The notes under the pieces: model-generated
Told to the model about the DNA's origin: nothing
Seen by the model: only the letters and a program-made list of their open reading frames with translations
Databases searched by the model: none
Made by a program: the position numbers and the translations under genes
From: Egicoccus sp. AB-alg2
GTDB lineage: Bacteria; Actinomycetota; Nitriliruptoria; Nitriliruptorales; Nitriliruptoraceae
Direction of reading: 5' to 3'
Assembly (NCBI RefSeq): GCF_041821065.1
Contig: NZ_JBGUAX010000007.1
Coordinates: 342,970-406,969, forward strand
DNA length: 64,000 bases
Shown: positions 22,950-31,431 of the stretch, piece by piece
How positions within the stretch are numbered: the first letter of the stretch is position 1
How the letters are laid out: every line of letters begins with the position of its first letter

Positions 22950-24149
22950 TCAGCGGGGGACGACCAGCATCCCGCTGCGCAGCTTCGGCAGCACGTAGGT
23001 GGTCTTCGGTGGCATGGTCGCGCCCGCCTCGGCCACCCGGAGGACCTGCTCGACGTCGGGTGGTGCCAGCGCGATGCCGACGGCGTCGGGGACCTCCAGC
23101 GCCGCGAGCCCCTGCGGCGCCGGGACCGGCACGGTCGCGCCGGCCGCGCCGGCCTCGCCGGTCGTGGCGGCGAGCAGCGGGGCCACGATCTCCCGCTCGG
23201 CGAGACGGACGTCCAGGGCCTCGACCGGGTCGTCGGTGACGGCCCGGTCGCGCAGGTCCAGCGCCCACCAGGTGCCGGCGACGACGAGGTGGACGCGACC
23301 GGGCCCGTCCGGCGCAGCCGCGCCCGGCAGCGGTTGCGGAACCAGCCCGCGGTCGCGCAGCCGGTCCAGGACCATGTCGGCGAGGGGCTCGCCCAGACCG
23401 TGCACCCGCCGGTGGAAGGGCAGGACGCGTAGTTGGTCGGCCGGCAGCAGGGCGGACAGCACCCGGCCGGTGCCCGGCTCGTGCGCGGCGACGGCCGCCG
23501 CGCGGTGATGGCCGTCGGCGACGAACAGTCGGCCGGCGGCGTCGACCGCGGCGACCAGGTCGGCCTGCCGAGCGGGGTCGGTCACCAGCCACAGCGCCAC
23601 GTCCATCCCGTCGTCACCGCGGAACGCGACGTCCGGGGCGTCGGCGACGATCGCCGCCGCTGCGGCCGTGACGGCCGGGTGCGGCCGGTGGGTGAGGGCG
23701 ACGGGGCTGGAGGCGACCCCCACCACCTCGAGGTAGCGCACGAGCTGCGCGACGCGGTCGCCGTCGACGCGTTCGTGGGGCAGGATCTCCGCCGCCTCGC
23801 CGGGGGCGCCGAAGCCGGACACCTCGAGGTCGCCGACGATCGCGATGACCCGGTCCGCGCCGGCGCCCAGCGCCACGACGACCAGGGTCGGTCGCGGGAT
23901 GGCCTGGAAGTGACCGTCCTGGAGCAGCCGGTCGAGGTTGCGGCGGCAGGCGTGGAGGGTGTGCTCGAGGTCGGCGTGCGCCTCGGGGCCGGCCGGTGGC
24001 AGCACGTTGAGGAAGCTGCGCGGGTCGGCGGCGGCCATGGCCGTGCGCTGCGCCGGCGTGAGCGCGTCGTAGGGCGGGGCGACGACCGCGTGCGCGCCGT
24101 GGTCCGCGACGACGTGGCCCGTGAAGGGCAACAGCTTGGCCACGTCCAC
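22950..24149 (-). CDS. DUF1015-family protein
   Basis: A 399-residue protein matching DUF1015 along its length: it opens with 'VVAPPYDALTPAQRTAMAAA', has the conserved 'VADGHHRAAAVAAHE' with a His pair near residue 215, and ends 'ATMPPKTTYVLPKLRSGMLV'. The family is common in actinobacteria, often near serine or phosphoglycerate metabolism genes, but its biochemistry is unknown. Compared with typical members the middle is longer, with an inserted APGAAAPDGPG-like linker. Start ATG 24149. No operon partner is obvious. Confidence 0.88.
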   Translation of the reverse strand: MDVAKLLPFTGHVVADHGAHAVVAPPYDALTPAQRTAMAAADPRSFLNVLPPAGPEAHADLEHTLHACRRNLDRLLQDGHFQAIPRPTLVVVALGAGADRVIAIVGDLEVSGFGAPGEAAEILPHERVDGDRVAQLVRYLEVVGVASSPVALTHRPHPAVTAAAAAIVADAPDVAFRGDDGMDVALWLVTDPARQADLVAAVDAAGRLFVADGHHRAAAVAAHEPGTGRVLSALLPADQLRVLPFHRRVHGLGEPLADMVLDRLRDRGLVPQPLPGAAAPDGPGRVHLVVAGTWWALDLRDRAVTDDPVEALDVRLAEREIVAPLLAATTGEAGAAGATVPVPAPQGLAALEVPDAVGIALAPPDVEQVLRVAEAGATMPPKTTYVLPKLRSGMLVVPR

Positions 24150-24360
24150 CTCCCGGAACCGCTCGACGCCCCGACCACGCTACCCGTCGCCGGTGCACCG
24201 CCGGCGCCGGGCCGCCCCGTGCGGGGGGCGAAGCGCCGGTGAACCGGGAGCCGGCGAGGGCCACCCGTGCCGCGCGTCGCCGGGTGGTGGGGCCGCCGGG
24301 CCGCAGCGCGTCGCCGGTGACCGTTCGGTTCCGGCTCCGGTCCGCTCTCGATCCAACGCC

Positions 24361-24410
24361 GTCGAGGAACCGGCGACAGAAGAAGCCGTCGTAAAGGAAC
24401 CGGCGACAGA
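24361..24410. repeat. 30-bp-period direct repeat after the helicase gene
   Basis: AGGAACCGGCGACAGA occurs twice, at 24365-24380 and 24395-24410, exactly 30 bases apart, the second copy abutting the helicase stop. Two units only; it may be a small duplication involving the gene end. Confidence 0.6.
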
Positions 24411-26099
24411 TCAGGCTCTGTCGATCCAGCGGTCGGCGGCGCGCAGCCGGCGTTCGAGGTCGCGGATGGTGGCCTGGTTGATCGAGCGGATCCCGGCCTC
24501 GCGGTTGAGCTGCCCGTTGACGACCTCGGGGGCGAGGCCGGTGAGGTGGGTGAGCATGCGCACGCGGTCGGTGTTGGCCTGGCGCAGTTCGCGTTTGCGC
24601 TGGGTGCGGCTGACCGTGAGCGTGGTCCCGTCGGCGCTGCCATGGTCGCCGACCCGCGGCGGTGGGGGTGCGAGCTCGATCTCCAGCGCCAGGTCCTCGT
24701 GGGCCGGGTCGTGGACGAGGTCCTCGGGGTGGTGGTCGTCGAAGATCGACGACGGGTCGTGGTCGACGACGGCGGTGGCGGAGATCGCGGCGAACAGCGA
24801 CAGCTGGTCCTCGCCGTCGGGCGGCAGCTGGTCGAGCAGCTCGACGGGGTCCTGGTCGCCCTCGTCCTCGCGCCGCTTGAGGCTGTGGGTGCGCTGGTCG
24901 GCGATCTGGGCCGCGAAGGTCCGCAGCCGGAAGTCGTCCGGGATGAACATGAAGGCCTTCTGCCGGCGCAGGTTGCCGGACCAGCGCACGAGCCGGCCGA
25001 CGGCCTGGCGGAAGAACAGCTCGGTGACCGTGTTGGTCGCGTAGACGCCAACGCGCAGGCGCGGGACGTCGACGCCTTCGGACACCATGCGGACCGCGAC
25101 GATCCACGGGTCGCGGCTGGCGGCGAACTCGGCGATCCGTTCGCTGGCCTGGGGGTCGTCGGAGGTGGCCACGACCGCCTCGACGCCCTGCTTGGCCTTG
25201 AGCAGCTTCTGGATCGCGCGGGCGTGGTCGACGTCCATGGCGATGACGAGCCCGCCGGCGTCCGGGTGGGTCTCGCGCAGGCGCAGCAGCTGCGTGTGCG
25301 CCTGCTCGAGGACGGTGGGCAGCCACTCGCCGTCGGGGGACAGCGCGGTGCGCAGCCGCTGCGAGGCGAGGGTGCGGTCGAGCCGGTCGTCGAAGGTGGC
25401 GGACACGATCGTGCCGTCGGGCGTGGACCACTCCATGTGCCCGTTGATGCGCGGGAAGAACACGGGCCGGACGACGCCGCCGTCCTTGAGGGCCTCGCCG
25501 TAGCCGTAGACGTAGTCGGCGACGGCTTCCTCGAAGTCGTAGTCGACGAACGGGATCGGGTTCTGGTCGCTGCGGAAGGGGGTGCCGGACAGCGACAGGC
25601 GCCGGGCGGCGAGCTCGAACGCCTCGAACACGCCGTCGCCCCAGGCGCGTTCGGTGCCGGCGTGGTGGATCTCGTCGAGGATGACGAAGGCGTCGTCGGA
25701 CGGACCGCGCAACGGTCGTGGCTGGGCGGCGACCTGCTGGTAGGTCACGACGACGCCGTGCATGTCGTGCGGGAACGGGTCGGACGAGGCCCACTCCGGC
25801 TCGAGGTGGACGCCGAAGTTGGACGCGGCCTCGGCCCACTGGTGCTTGAGGTGCTGTGTGGGCGCGACGACGACCAGCCGCCGGTGCGGGTGGCCGGCGA
25901 GGTCGCGGACCCCGGCGGTCAGCGCGAAGGTCGTCTTCCCGGCGCCCGGCGTCGCGACGGCGAGGAAGTCGCGCCGCGTCGTCTTCTCGAACCGGTCCAG
26001 CGCCTCCTTCTGCCAGCGGCGGAGTCGCAGGGATCGGCGCACGGCGGGACCTTCGGGATGGTGCGGGCAGGGGTTTCGGGCGGCCGCGGATGATGCCAT
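24411..26099 (-). CDS. DEAD/DEAH-box (XPB/ERCC3-like) helicase
   Basis: A 562-residue SF2 helicase. Motif I 'VATPGAGKTTFALTAG' (Walker A) lies near residue 50, Ia 'VVVAPTQHLKHQWAE', II 'FVILDEIHHAGTERAWGD' (DEIH), III 'LSLSGTPFRSD', and the second RecA domain has 'VAVRMVSEGVDVPRLRVGVY' and 'RQAVGRLVRWSG' (VI). The C-terminal ~130 residues are a variable acidic linker and a helical tail (RQANTDRVRMLTHLTGLAPE). Such stand-alone helicases act in DNA repair or nucleic-acid remodelling. The ATG at 26099 is preferred since upstream codons read as composition-driven sequence. Confidence 0.88.
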   Translation of the reverse strand: MASSAAARNPCPHHPEGPAVRRSLRLRRWQKEALDRFEKTTRRDFLAVATPGAGKTTFALTAGVRDLAGHPHRRLVVVAPTQHLKHQWAEAASNFGVHLEPEWASSDPFPHDMHGVVVTYQQVAAQPRPLRGPSDDAFVILDEIHHAGTERAWGDGVFEAFELAARRLSLSGTPFRSDQNPIPFVDYDFEEAVADYVYGYGEALKDGGVVRPVFFPRINGHMEWSTPDGTIVSATFDDRLDRTLASQRLRTALSPDGEWLPTVLEQAHTQLLRLRETHPDAGGLVIAMDVDHARAIQKLLKAKQGVEAVVATSDDPQASERIAEFAASRDPWIVAVRMVSEGVDVPRLRVGVYATNTVTELFFRQAVGRLVRWSGNLRRQKAFMFIPDDFRLRTFAAQIADQRTHSLKRREDEGDQDPVELLDQLPPDGEDQLSLFAAISATAVVDHDPSSIFDDHHPEDLVHDPAHEDLALEIELAPPPPRVGDHGSADGTTLTVSRTQRKRELRQANTDRVRMLTHLTGLAPEVVNGQLNREAGIRSINQATIRDLERRLRAADRWIDRA

Positions 26100-26181
26100 G
26101 CGGGCCCGACACCGACGAACGACCTCGCGCCGGTGCACGGCGGCTTGACGAGGCGGCCGACCGCCGTTCGAGCCGGGCCGG

Positions 26182-26934
26182 TCAGGCGCCGGGCGGGTCC
26201 TCTGCCCGGGCGTCGAGGATCTGGGCGTGGGCGCGCAGCGACTGGCCGATCGCGTCCTGCAGGGCCCGCGCGACGAACGGGCGGACGACCTCGATGGCGA
26301 TCGGGCGGAGGCGCTGCAGCGAGGCGAGCACGTCGTGCGGGTCACGGGCGTCGGACCGGCCCTCGACCAGGGGCAGTAGCAGCTGCTGGTCGACGAGGTC
26401 GAGGAAGCGGCGGGCGATGGTGGCAGCGTCCCCGCGCAATTGTTCGACGAGGTCGAGCACGACCGCGAGCGGGATGCCGCTGCGGGTCAGCTCGGATCCG
26501 GCCTCGAGCAGCAGCGGCGAGGGCACCGTGGCCATCTCGCCGTCGGCATCGAACTCCACCAGGCCGAGGTCGGCGGCGCGGACGAGCAGCGCCGGGTCCT
26601 CGGCGGCCTCGGGGAACCGCTGGCGCAGTTCGTCGAGGTGCAGGCGCTGGGGCTGCTCGTCGGTCAGCGGGGCGGTGAGCAGGTGCTCGAAGCCGAGCAG
26701 GTCGCCCAGGTCCCCGCCGGTCGCCCACGTGTCCAGCGTGTGCCGGATGGCCGCCAGGCTAAACCCGCGCGCCTGGAGGTCGTCGATCAGCCGCAGGCGG
26801 TGTAGGTGCTCGTCGCCGTAGTAGCCCGTGCGGCCCTTCAACTGCGGCGGCGGCAGCAACCCCCGCGCCTGGTAGGCGCGGATGGTGCGGGACGTCGTGC
26901 CCGCTCGGGCGGCGAGTTCGTCGATCCGGTACAT
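26182..26934 (-). CDS. MerR-family transcriptional regulator
   Basis: A 250-residue MerR regulator: winged HTH at residues 1-70 (MYRIDELAARAGTTSRTIRA, 'RGLLPPPQLKGRTGYYGDEH', 'LRLIDDLQARGFSLAAIRHTL') and a long effector part with many helices. Unlike metal-sensing MerRs it has no Cys pair, so it likely senses an organic ligand. It diverges from a membrane protein-Baeyer-Villiger monooxygenase operon, and a perfect 8-1-8 palindrome lies between them, so it most probably controls that operon and itself. Confidence 0.9.
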   Translation of the reverse strand: MYRIDELAARAGTTSRTIRAYQARGLLPPPQLKGRTGYYGDEHLHRLRLIDDLQARGFSLAAIRHTLDTWATGGDLGDLLGFEHLLTAPLTDEQPQRLHLDELRQRFPEAAEDPALLVRAADLGLVEFDADGEMATVPSPLLLEAGSELTRSGIPLAVVLDLVEQLRGDAATIARRFLDLVDQQLLLPLVEGRSDARDPHDVLASLQRLRPIAIEVVRPFVARALQDAIGQSLRAHAQILDARAEDPPGA

Positions 26935-26986
26935 GGCGCGACCGTAGCCGGTCGGCCTCGATCGATCGTCGGGTTGCGAGCCACGC

Positions 26987-27003
26987 AACGATGTGACATC
27001 GTT
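26987..27003. promoter_or_regulatory. MerR-type operator between divergent genes
   Basis: AACGATGTGACATCGTT is a perfect 8-1-8 inverted repeat in the 93-base gap between the merR-type gene and the membrane-protein gene, the usual site for a MerR operator. A TATAGG at 27012 could be a -10 element for the rightward transcript, but no matching -35 is clear. Confidence 0.7.
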
Positions 27004-27027
27004 CGGTGTCGTATAGGAGGTGGCCGA

Positions 27028-28935
27028 ATGGAGCCGACCAGCTCGAGCGCCGCACTGCGCGGCCTGTGGCAGGACTTCGCCCAGTTCGGCGGGGACTGGT
27101 GGTACGTGGCCGCTGTCGTGGCCGCGGGTGTGGTGGCGTTCGTGTGGCTCGCCGCCGTCGGCGCTCGGGTCGCCGCACCCACCGACGCGCCGGCGGCCAC
27201 CCGCGCGGGCCGGGCTCTGGACCGGTTCGGGGCCGGCGCCGCCCACCTCACCGGACTGCCCACGTGGTCGGCCGCCGGCCTGCTCGTGCTGCTCGGTGCT
27301 CTGCTGGTCGCCTACGCCGGCTTCGTGTGGGACGTCGCCTGGCACATCGACCTCGGCCGCGACGAGTTCCTGCTGAGCCCGCCCCACGTCTACCTGCTGC
27401 TCGGGCTCACCGGTCTGGGTGCCGCCGGGGTGGTGTCCACCGCCCTGGCCACCCGTGCCGGCGCGGACGTCGGCTGGCGCGTGCGCCGCTGGACGGTGCC
27501 GCTGGGCGCCGCCGGCCTGCTGGTCGGCGGTGCGCTCGCGATCGCCGGCTACTGGATCGACGAGTTCTGGCACGCGGTCTACGGCCTGGACGTCACGATG
27601 TGGAGCCCACCGCACCTGACGATGATCTCCTCGGCGGTGTTCTCGCCGCTGGCCGGGTGGCTGCTGCTGACCGAGGCCGGCCGCGGCGCCGGCCGCCCGT
27701 GGGTGCACCGCCACGGCCGGGCCGTGCTGGCCGGCGCCTCGCTGATCGCGCTGTCGGCGTGGCAGCTGGAGTTCGACCTGGGCGTGCCGTTCTGGCAGCA
27801 GGGCTACCAGCCGGTGCTGCTGGCACTCGCGGCCGGGTTCGGGCTGACCGCGGCCCGGGTCGTGCTGGGCCCGGGCGGCGCCCTGTTGACCGTCGCCCAC
27901 TTCGTCGTCCTCCGCGTGCTGGGTGCCGCGATGGCGGCCGGCGCGTGGGGGCTGTCCGCGCCGCGTTTCCCGCTGTACCTCGGCGCGGCCGTGGCGATCG
28001 AGATCGCGTTCCGGCTCGCTCGCGGCCGGGGACCGCTGGCCACGTCGTTGGCCGCCGGGGTGGGCGTCGCCACCCTCGGACTCGCCGAACTGTGGGTCTG
28101 GGCGCAGCTGGTCGCCCACCACCCGTGGCAGCCCGGCCTGCTGCCGTTCCTGGGCGTCGCCGCGGCGGCCGGCGTTGCCGCGGCGGTGCTCGGGGGCGCC
28201 TACGGCCGGGTCGTGACGCATCGCCCCGCCGGCCTGCCGCGCGCCGGCGTGGTCGCCGCCCTGGCCGTGGTGGCGGTCGCGGTCGCCGTGCCGTTCCCGC
28301 GCATCACCCCCGACGTGGACGTGCGCATCCTCACCGCGCCCGCCGGCGAGGGGCGCGTCGACGTGGTCGTCGAGGTCGACCCGCCGGACGCCGCGGTCGG
28401 CGCCGACCGCTGGGAGGTGTTCGCCTGGCAGGGCGGGGGACGCCAGCTGCTGCCGTTGCAGCCGGTCGCACCCGGCCGCTACGTCGCCCCCGAGCCGGTC
28501 CAGGTCGGCGGCAGCTGGAAGGCGATGGTGCGCCTGGCCGACGGGGCCGCGCTCGGGGCCGCACCGATCGCGCTGCCGGCCGACCCGGAGTACGGCCAGC
28601 CCGCCATCGAGCTGCAGGCCGTCCGCGAACAGCCGATGCAGTTCCAGGACGAGCTGATGCTGCGCGAGCAGCAGGACGGTCCGCTCTGGCCGGGCATCGT
28701 CGGGGGCATGCTGATCGCGGGCATGATCCTCGGCCTGCTCGGTGCCGTGGGCGGTGGCGTCGTCGCGGCGGATCGTCGGCGGCCGGCGGTGGCGCCGCCC
28801 GACCACGCGCCCGAGGCTGCGCCGACCGGCGACCGCGGGGCCGCCGACCACGGGACGGCCGACCACGGGACCGCCGACCACGGGACGGCCGACCACGGGA
28901 CCGCCGCCCCGATCGGCGTGGAGCGCCAGCGATGA
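27028..28935 (+). CDS. Polytopic membrane protein with duplicated W-H/SPPH motif
   Basis: A 635-residue protein with roughly ten transmembrane helices in residues 25-430, then a soluble beta-rich domain (~430-555), one more helix (PGIVGGMLIAGMILGLLGAV) and a disordered tail with four ADHGT repeats. Two similar stretches stand out near residues 100 and 180: 'DVAWHIDLGRDEFLLSPPH' and 'DEFWHAVYGLDVTMWSPPH', i.e. D-x2-W-H-x3-G-x-D-x4-SPPH twice. The family is not recognised; paired His motifs in membrane helices suggest metal or haem binding. AGGAGG precedes ATG 27028. Coupled (ATGA) to the downstream monooxygenase. Confidence 0.8.
   Translation: MEPTSSSAALRGLWQDFAQFGGDWWYVAAVVAAGVVAFVWLAAVGARVAAPTDAPAATRAGRALDRFGAGAAHLTGLPTWSAAGLLVLLGALLVAYAGFVWDVAWHIDLGRDEFLLSPPHVYLLLGLTGLGAAGVVSTALATRAGADVGWRVRRWTVPLGAAGLLVGGALAIAGYWIDEFWHAVYGLDVTMWSPPHLTMISSAVFSPLAGWLLLTEAGRGAGRPWVHRHGRAVLAGASLIALSAWQLEFDLGVPFWQQGYQPVLLALAAGFGLTAARVVLGPGGALLTVAHFVVLRVLGAAMAAGAWGLSAPRFPLYLGAAVAIEIAFRLARGRGPLATSLAAGVGVATLGLAELWVWAQLVAHHPWQPGLLPFLGVAAAAGVAAAVLGGAYGRVVTHRPAGLPRAGVVAALAVVAVAVAVPFPRITPDVDVRILTAPAGEGRVDVVVEVDPPDAAVGADRWEVFAWQGGGRQLLPLQPVAPGRYVAPEPVQVGGSWKAMVRLADGAALGAAPIALPADPEYGQPAIELQAVREQPMQFQDELMLREQQDGPLWPGIVGGMLIAGMILGLLGAVGGGVVAADRRRPAVAPPDHAPEAAPTGDRGAADHGTADHGTADHGTADHGTAAPIGVERQR
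28843..28902 (+). repeat. In-frame 15-bp tandem repeat (ADHGT x4)
   Basis: Four 15-base units encode ADHGT; units 1 and 3 end ACG and units 2 and 4 end ACC, so the array is two perfect 30-base copies. It lies in the cytoplasmic or exported tail of the membrane protein and can expand or contract without a frameshift. Confidence 0.85.
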
Positions 28936-30461
28936 CGACCACCCACCACCACGACGTCGTCGTCATCGGGGCCGGTTTCAGCGGCCTGGGCGCCGCGGTC
29001 CAGCTCCTGCGCAACGGGTTCGACGACCTGGTCGTGCTCGACCGCGGCGACGACGTCGGCGGCACGTGGCGCGACAACACCTACCCCGGCGCCGCCTGCG
29101 ACGTCCCGAGCCACGTCTACTCGTTCTCCTTCGCCCCCAACCCGGACTGGTCGCGCAGCTTCTCGCCCCAGGCCGAGATCCACGCCTACCTGCGCAAGAT
29201 CGCCCTGGAATGGGGTGTGCTTCCCCGGCTGCGGCTGCGCCGCACCGTGACCGAGGCCCGCTGGGACCCGACCACCGCCCGGTGGCACGTCACCACCGAC
29301 GGCGGCGAGGCCTACGTCGCCCGGGTCCTGGTCGCCGCCGCGGGGCCGCTGTCGGAACCCTCGATACCGCCGATCCCCGGTGTGAACGCCTTCCCGGGCC
29401 GCGTGTTCCACTCCGCGCGCTGGGACCACGACCACGACCTGACCGGACGGCGCGTGGCCGTGGTCGGCACCGGCGCCTCCGCGATCCAGTTCACACCCCA
29501 CGTCGCCCGCCGGGCCACACGCACGACCGTCTTCCAGCGCACGCCGGCGTGGATCGTGCCGCGGGCCGACCGTGACCTGACGGCGGCGGAGCGGTGGCTG
29601 TTCCGCAACGTGCCGTTGATCCAGCGGCTGGCCCGCGCCGGCGACTACTGGCTGCGCGAGAGCTACGTGCTGGGCCTGGCGCTGGACCCGCGCCTGCTGG
29701 CCGTCGCGGAGCGCGCCGCCCTGCGGCACCTGCACACCCAGGTCCCGGATCCGGCGCTGCGCACGAAACTGAGGCCCGACTATCGGCTGGGCTGCAAGCG
29801 CGTGCTGATCAGCAACGACTTCTACCCGACCCTCGCACGGCCCGACGTCGACCTCGTCGCGTCCGGCCTGGCCGAGGTGCGCGGCAGCACCGTCGTCGCA
29901 GCCGACGGCACCCGGGTCGAGGTGGACACCATCGTCTTCGGCACCGGCTTCGAGGTGACCCGCCCACCGATCGCCCGGCGCATCCACGCCGGCGACGGGC
30001 GCAGCCTCGCCGACGCCTGGGCCGGTGGGATGCGCGCCTACCTCGGCACCCAGGTGGCAGGCTTCCCCAACCTGTTCCTGCTGGTCGGCCCCAACACCGG
30101 GCTGGGCCACAACTCGATCGTGTTCATGGCCGAGGCCCAGATCCGCTACCTCGTCGCCGCCATGCACACCATGGCCGAGTCCGCCGTCCCCGCCGTCGAC
30201 GTGCGCCCCGACGTCGAGGCCGCGTGGGACGAACAGGTCCAGCAGCGCCTGGCCGGCACGGTGTGGACGACCGGCGGCTGCGCGAGCTGGTACCTCGACG
30301 CCTCCGGCCGCAACTCCACGCTGTGGCCGCGCTTCACCTGGCAGTTCCGCCGCCGCACCGGGCGGTTCGATCTCGCCGAGCAGCGCGTGGTCAGGCCGAC
30401 GCCCGCTCCGGCGACGCTTCCTCGGCCGGCGGCACCGCCCGTTCCCGCACCAGCCTCGTGA
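28932..30461 (+). CDS. Baeyer-Villiger-type flavin monooxygenase
   Basis: A 509-residue class B flavin monooxygenase. The FAD-binding Rossmann motif 'VVIGAGFSGLGAAVQLL' is at residue ~11, the NADPH-binding one 'VAVVGTGASAIQF' near residue 178, and between them the Baeyer-Villiger fingerprint F-x-G-x3-H-x3-W is exact (FPGRVFHSARW, residues 154-164). 'GTWRDNTYPGAACDVPSHVY' is the usual flavin-side segment. It should convert a ketone to an ester or lactone using NADPH and O2; the substrate is unknown. ATGA overlap with the membrane protein. The 3' end overlaps the convergent hydrolase gene by 71 bases; the Pro/Ala tail lies in that overlap. Confidence 0.92.
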   Translation: MTTTHHHDVVVIGAGFSGLGAAVQLLRNGFDDLVVLDRGDDVGGTWRDNTYPGAACDVPSHVYSFSFAPNPDWSRSFSPQAEIHAYLRKIALEWGVLPRLRLRRTVTEARWDPTTARWHVTTDGGEAYVARVLVAAAGPLSEPSIPPIPGVNAFPGRVFHSARWDHDHDLTGRRVAVVGTGASAIQFTPHVARRATRTTVFQRTPAWIVPRADRDLTAAERWLFRNVPLIQRLARAGDYWLRESYVLGLALDPRLLAVAERAALRHLHTQVPDPALRTKLRPDYRLGCKRVLISNDFYPTLARPDVDLVASGLAEVRGSTVVAADGTRVEVDTIVFGTGFEVTRPPIARRIHAGDGRSLADAWAGGMRAYLGTQVAGFPNLFLLVGPNTGLGHNSIVFMAEAQIRYLVAAMHTMAESAVPAVDVRPDVEAAWDEQVQQRLAGTVWTTGGCASWYLDASGRNSTLWPRFTWQFRRRTGRFDLAEQRVVRPTPAPATLPRPAAPPVPAPAS

Positions 30462-31431
30462 ACTCGTGGTGCCGCTCCAGCGGCGCCTGGTGACCGGCCC
30501 CCTCCAGCTCGACCAGCTGCGCGTTCGGCAGGGCGGCGACCAGCCGGCGCGAGTGCACCGGCGGCGTCAGCCGGTCCGCGGTGCCCATCACGACGGTCGT
30601 GGGGATCGCCAGCTTCGTGACCCCGCGGGTGAGGTCGAGCGAGCTCATCATCACGCCGATCGCCGAGCGGACGTCGGCGGGCGTGTCGAGGAACAGCTGC
30701 TCCGTCAGCGCGATCGCGGAGGGGGGCGCGTCCTGACCGTGGGCGAAGTGGGCGGTGACGCGGTAGCCGACCGGGTTCGGCCCCGGCGGCAGCGGCAGCC
30801 GCGAGGTCATCGCCCGGGCGCCGACCGTGTCGGCCAGCAGCTTGGCGACCCCGAGCTCGGCGAAGAACGTCGAGTGCAGCTGGTCCACGCCGGTTTGCGC
30901 CAGGATCGCCGCGTGCGCCCGGTCCTCCAGCCGGCCGTCACGGGCGTTGGCCCACGCCACGATGCTCATCGCCCCCATGGAGTGGCCGACCAGCAGCGCC
31001 GTGCGGCCGGCCGGCACGCACGTGCGCAGCACCGCCTCGAGGTCGTCCGCGAGCGCGTCGGCCGAGTAGTCACCGTCGGTCGGGCGGCCGCTGGCGGCGT
31101 GCCCGCGCTGGTCGTAGGCGATCACGCGGTGGTCGACGGCCAGGTCCCGCAACTGGTGGATCCAGAACCGGACCCCCATCCCCCAACCGTGGGCGAACAC
31201 GACGACCGGCCCGTCGACGGGGCCGGCCTCCCACACCGCCAGCCGCGTCCCGTCGGCCGAGACGACCGTGCGGCCGATCCCGGGCAGGGGCGCGTCGAGG
31301 ATGTCGTGCTCCGGGTCGTCGAGGAGTCGCCGGCGGTCCCGCCGGCGGGTGAGCTCCCAGGTGGCGACGGCGCCGGCGAGGCTGGCCAGGCCGGTCGCCG
31401 CACCGGCCCACTTCGTGCGCCGCGTCACCAT
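30391..31431 (-). CDS. Alpha/beta hydrolase, membrane-anchored
   Basis: A 346-residue hydrolase with a short hydrophobic N-terminal segment (residues ~9-25) that could anchor it. The catalytic core shows 'VVFAHGWGMGVRFWIHQLRD', the elbow G-H-S-M-G ('LLVGHSMGAMS', Ser ~142), the acid in 'VVMGTADRLTPP' and the base in 'GAGHQAPLERH'. It faces and overlaps the monooxygenase gene. An esterase that cleaves the Baeyer-Villiger product would be a natural partner, but the two are on opposite strands, so this is inference. ATG 31431 is the start. Confidence 0.88.
   Translation of the reverse strand: MVTRRTKWAGAATGLASLAGAVATWELTRRRDRRRLLDDPEHDILDAPLPGIGRTVVSADGTRLAVWEAGPVDGPVVVFAHGWGMGVRFWIHQLRDLAVDHRVIAYDQRGHAASGRPTDGDYSADALADDLEAVLRTCVPAGRTALLVGHSMGAMSIVAWANARDGRLEDRAHAAILAQTGVDQLHSTFFAELGVAKLLADTVGARAMTSRLPLPPGPNPVGYRVTAHFAHGQDAPPSAIALTEQLFLDTPADVRSAIGVMMSSLDLTRGVTKLAIPTTVVMGTADRLTPPVHSRRLVAALPNAQLVELEGAGHQAPLERHHEFTRLVRERAVPPAEEASPERASA

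Noticed and set aside
27006..30461. A 1151-codon plus-strand frame that ends as the Baeyer-Villiger monooxygenase
   Set aside because: Its first ~640 codons are Arg/Gly-rich and run out of frame with the real membrane-protein gene. Only the part from the ATG at 28932 is coding.
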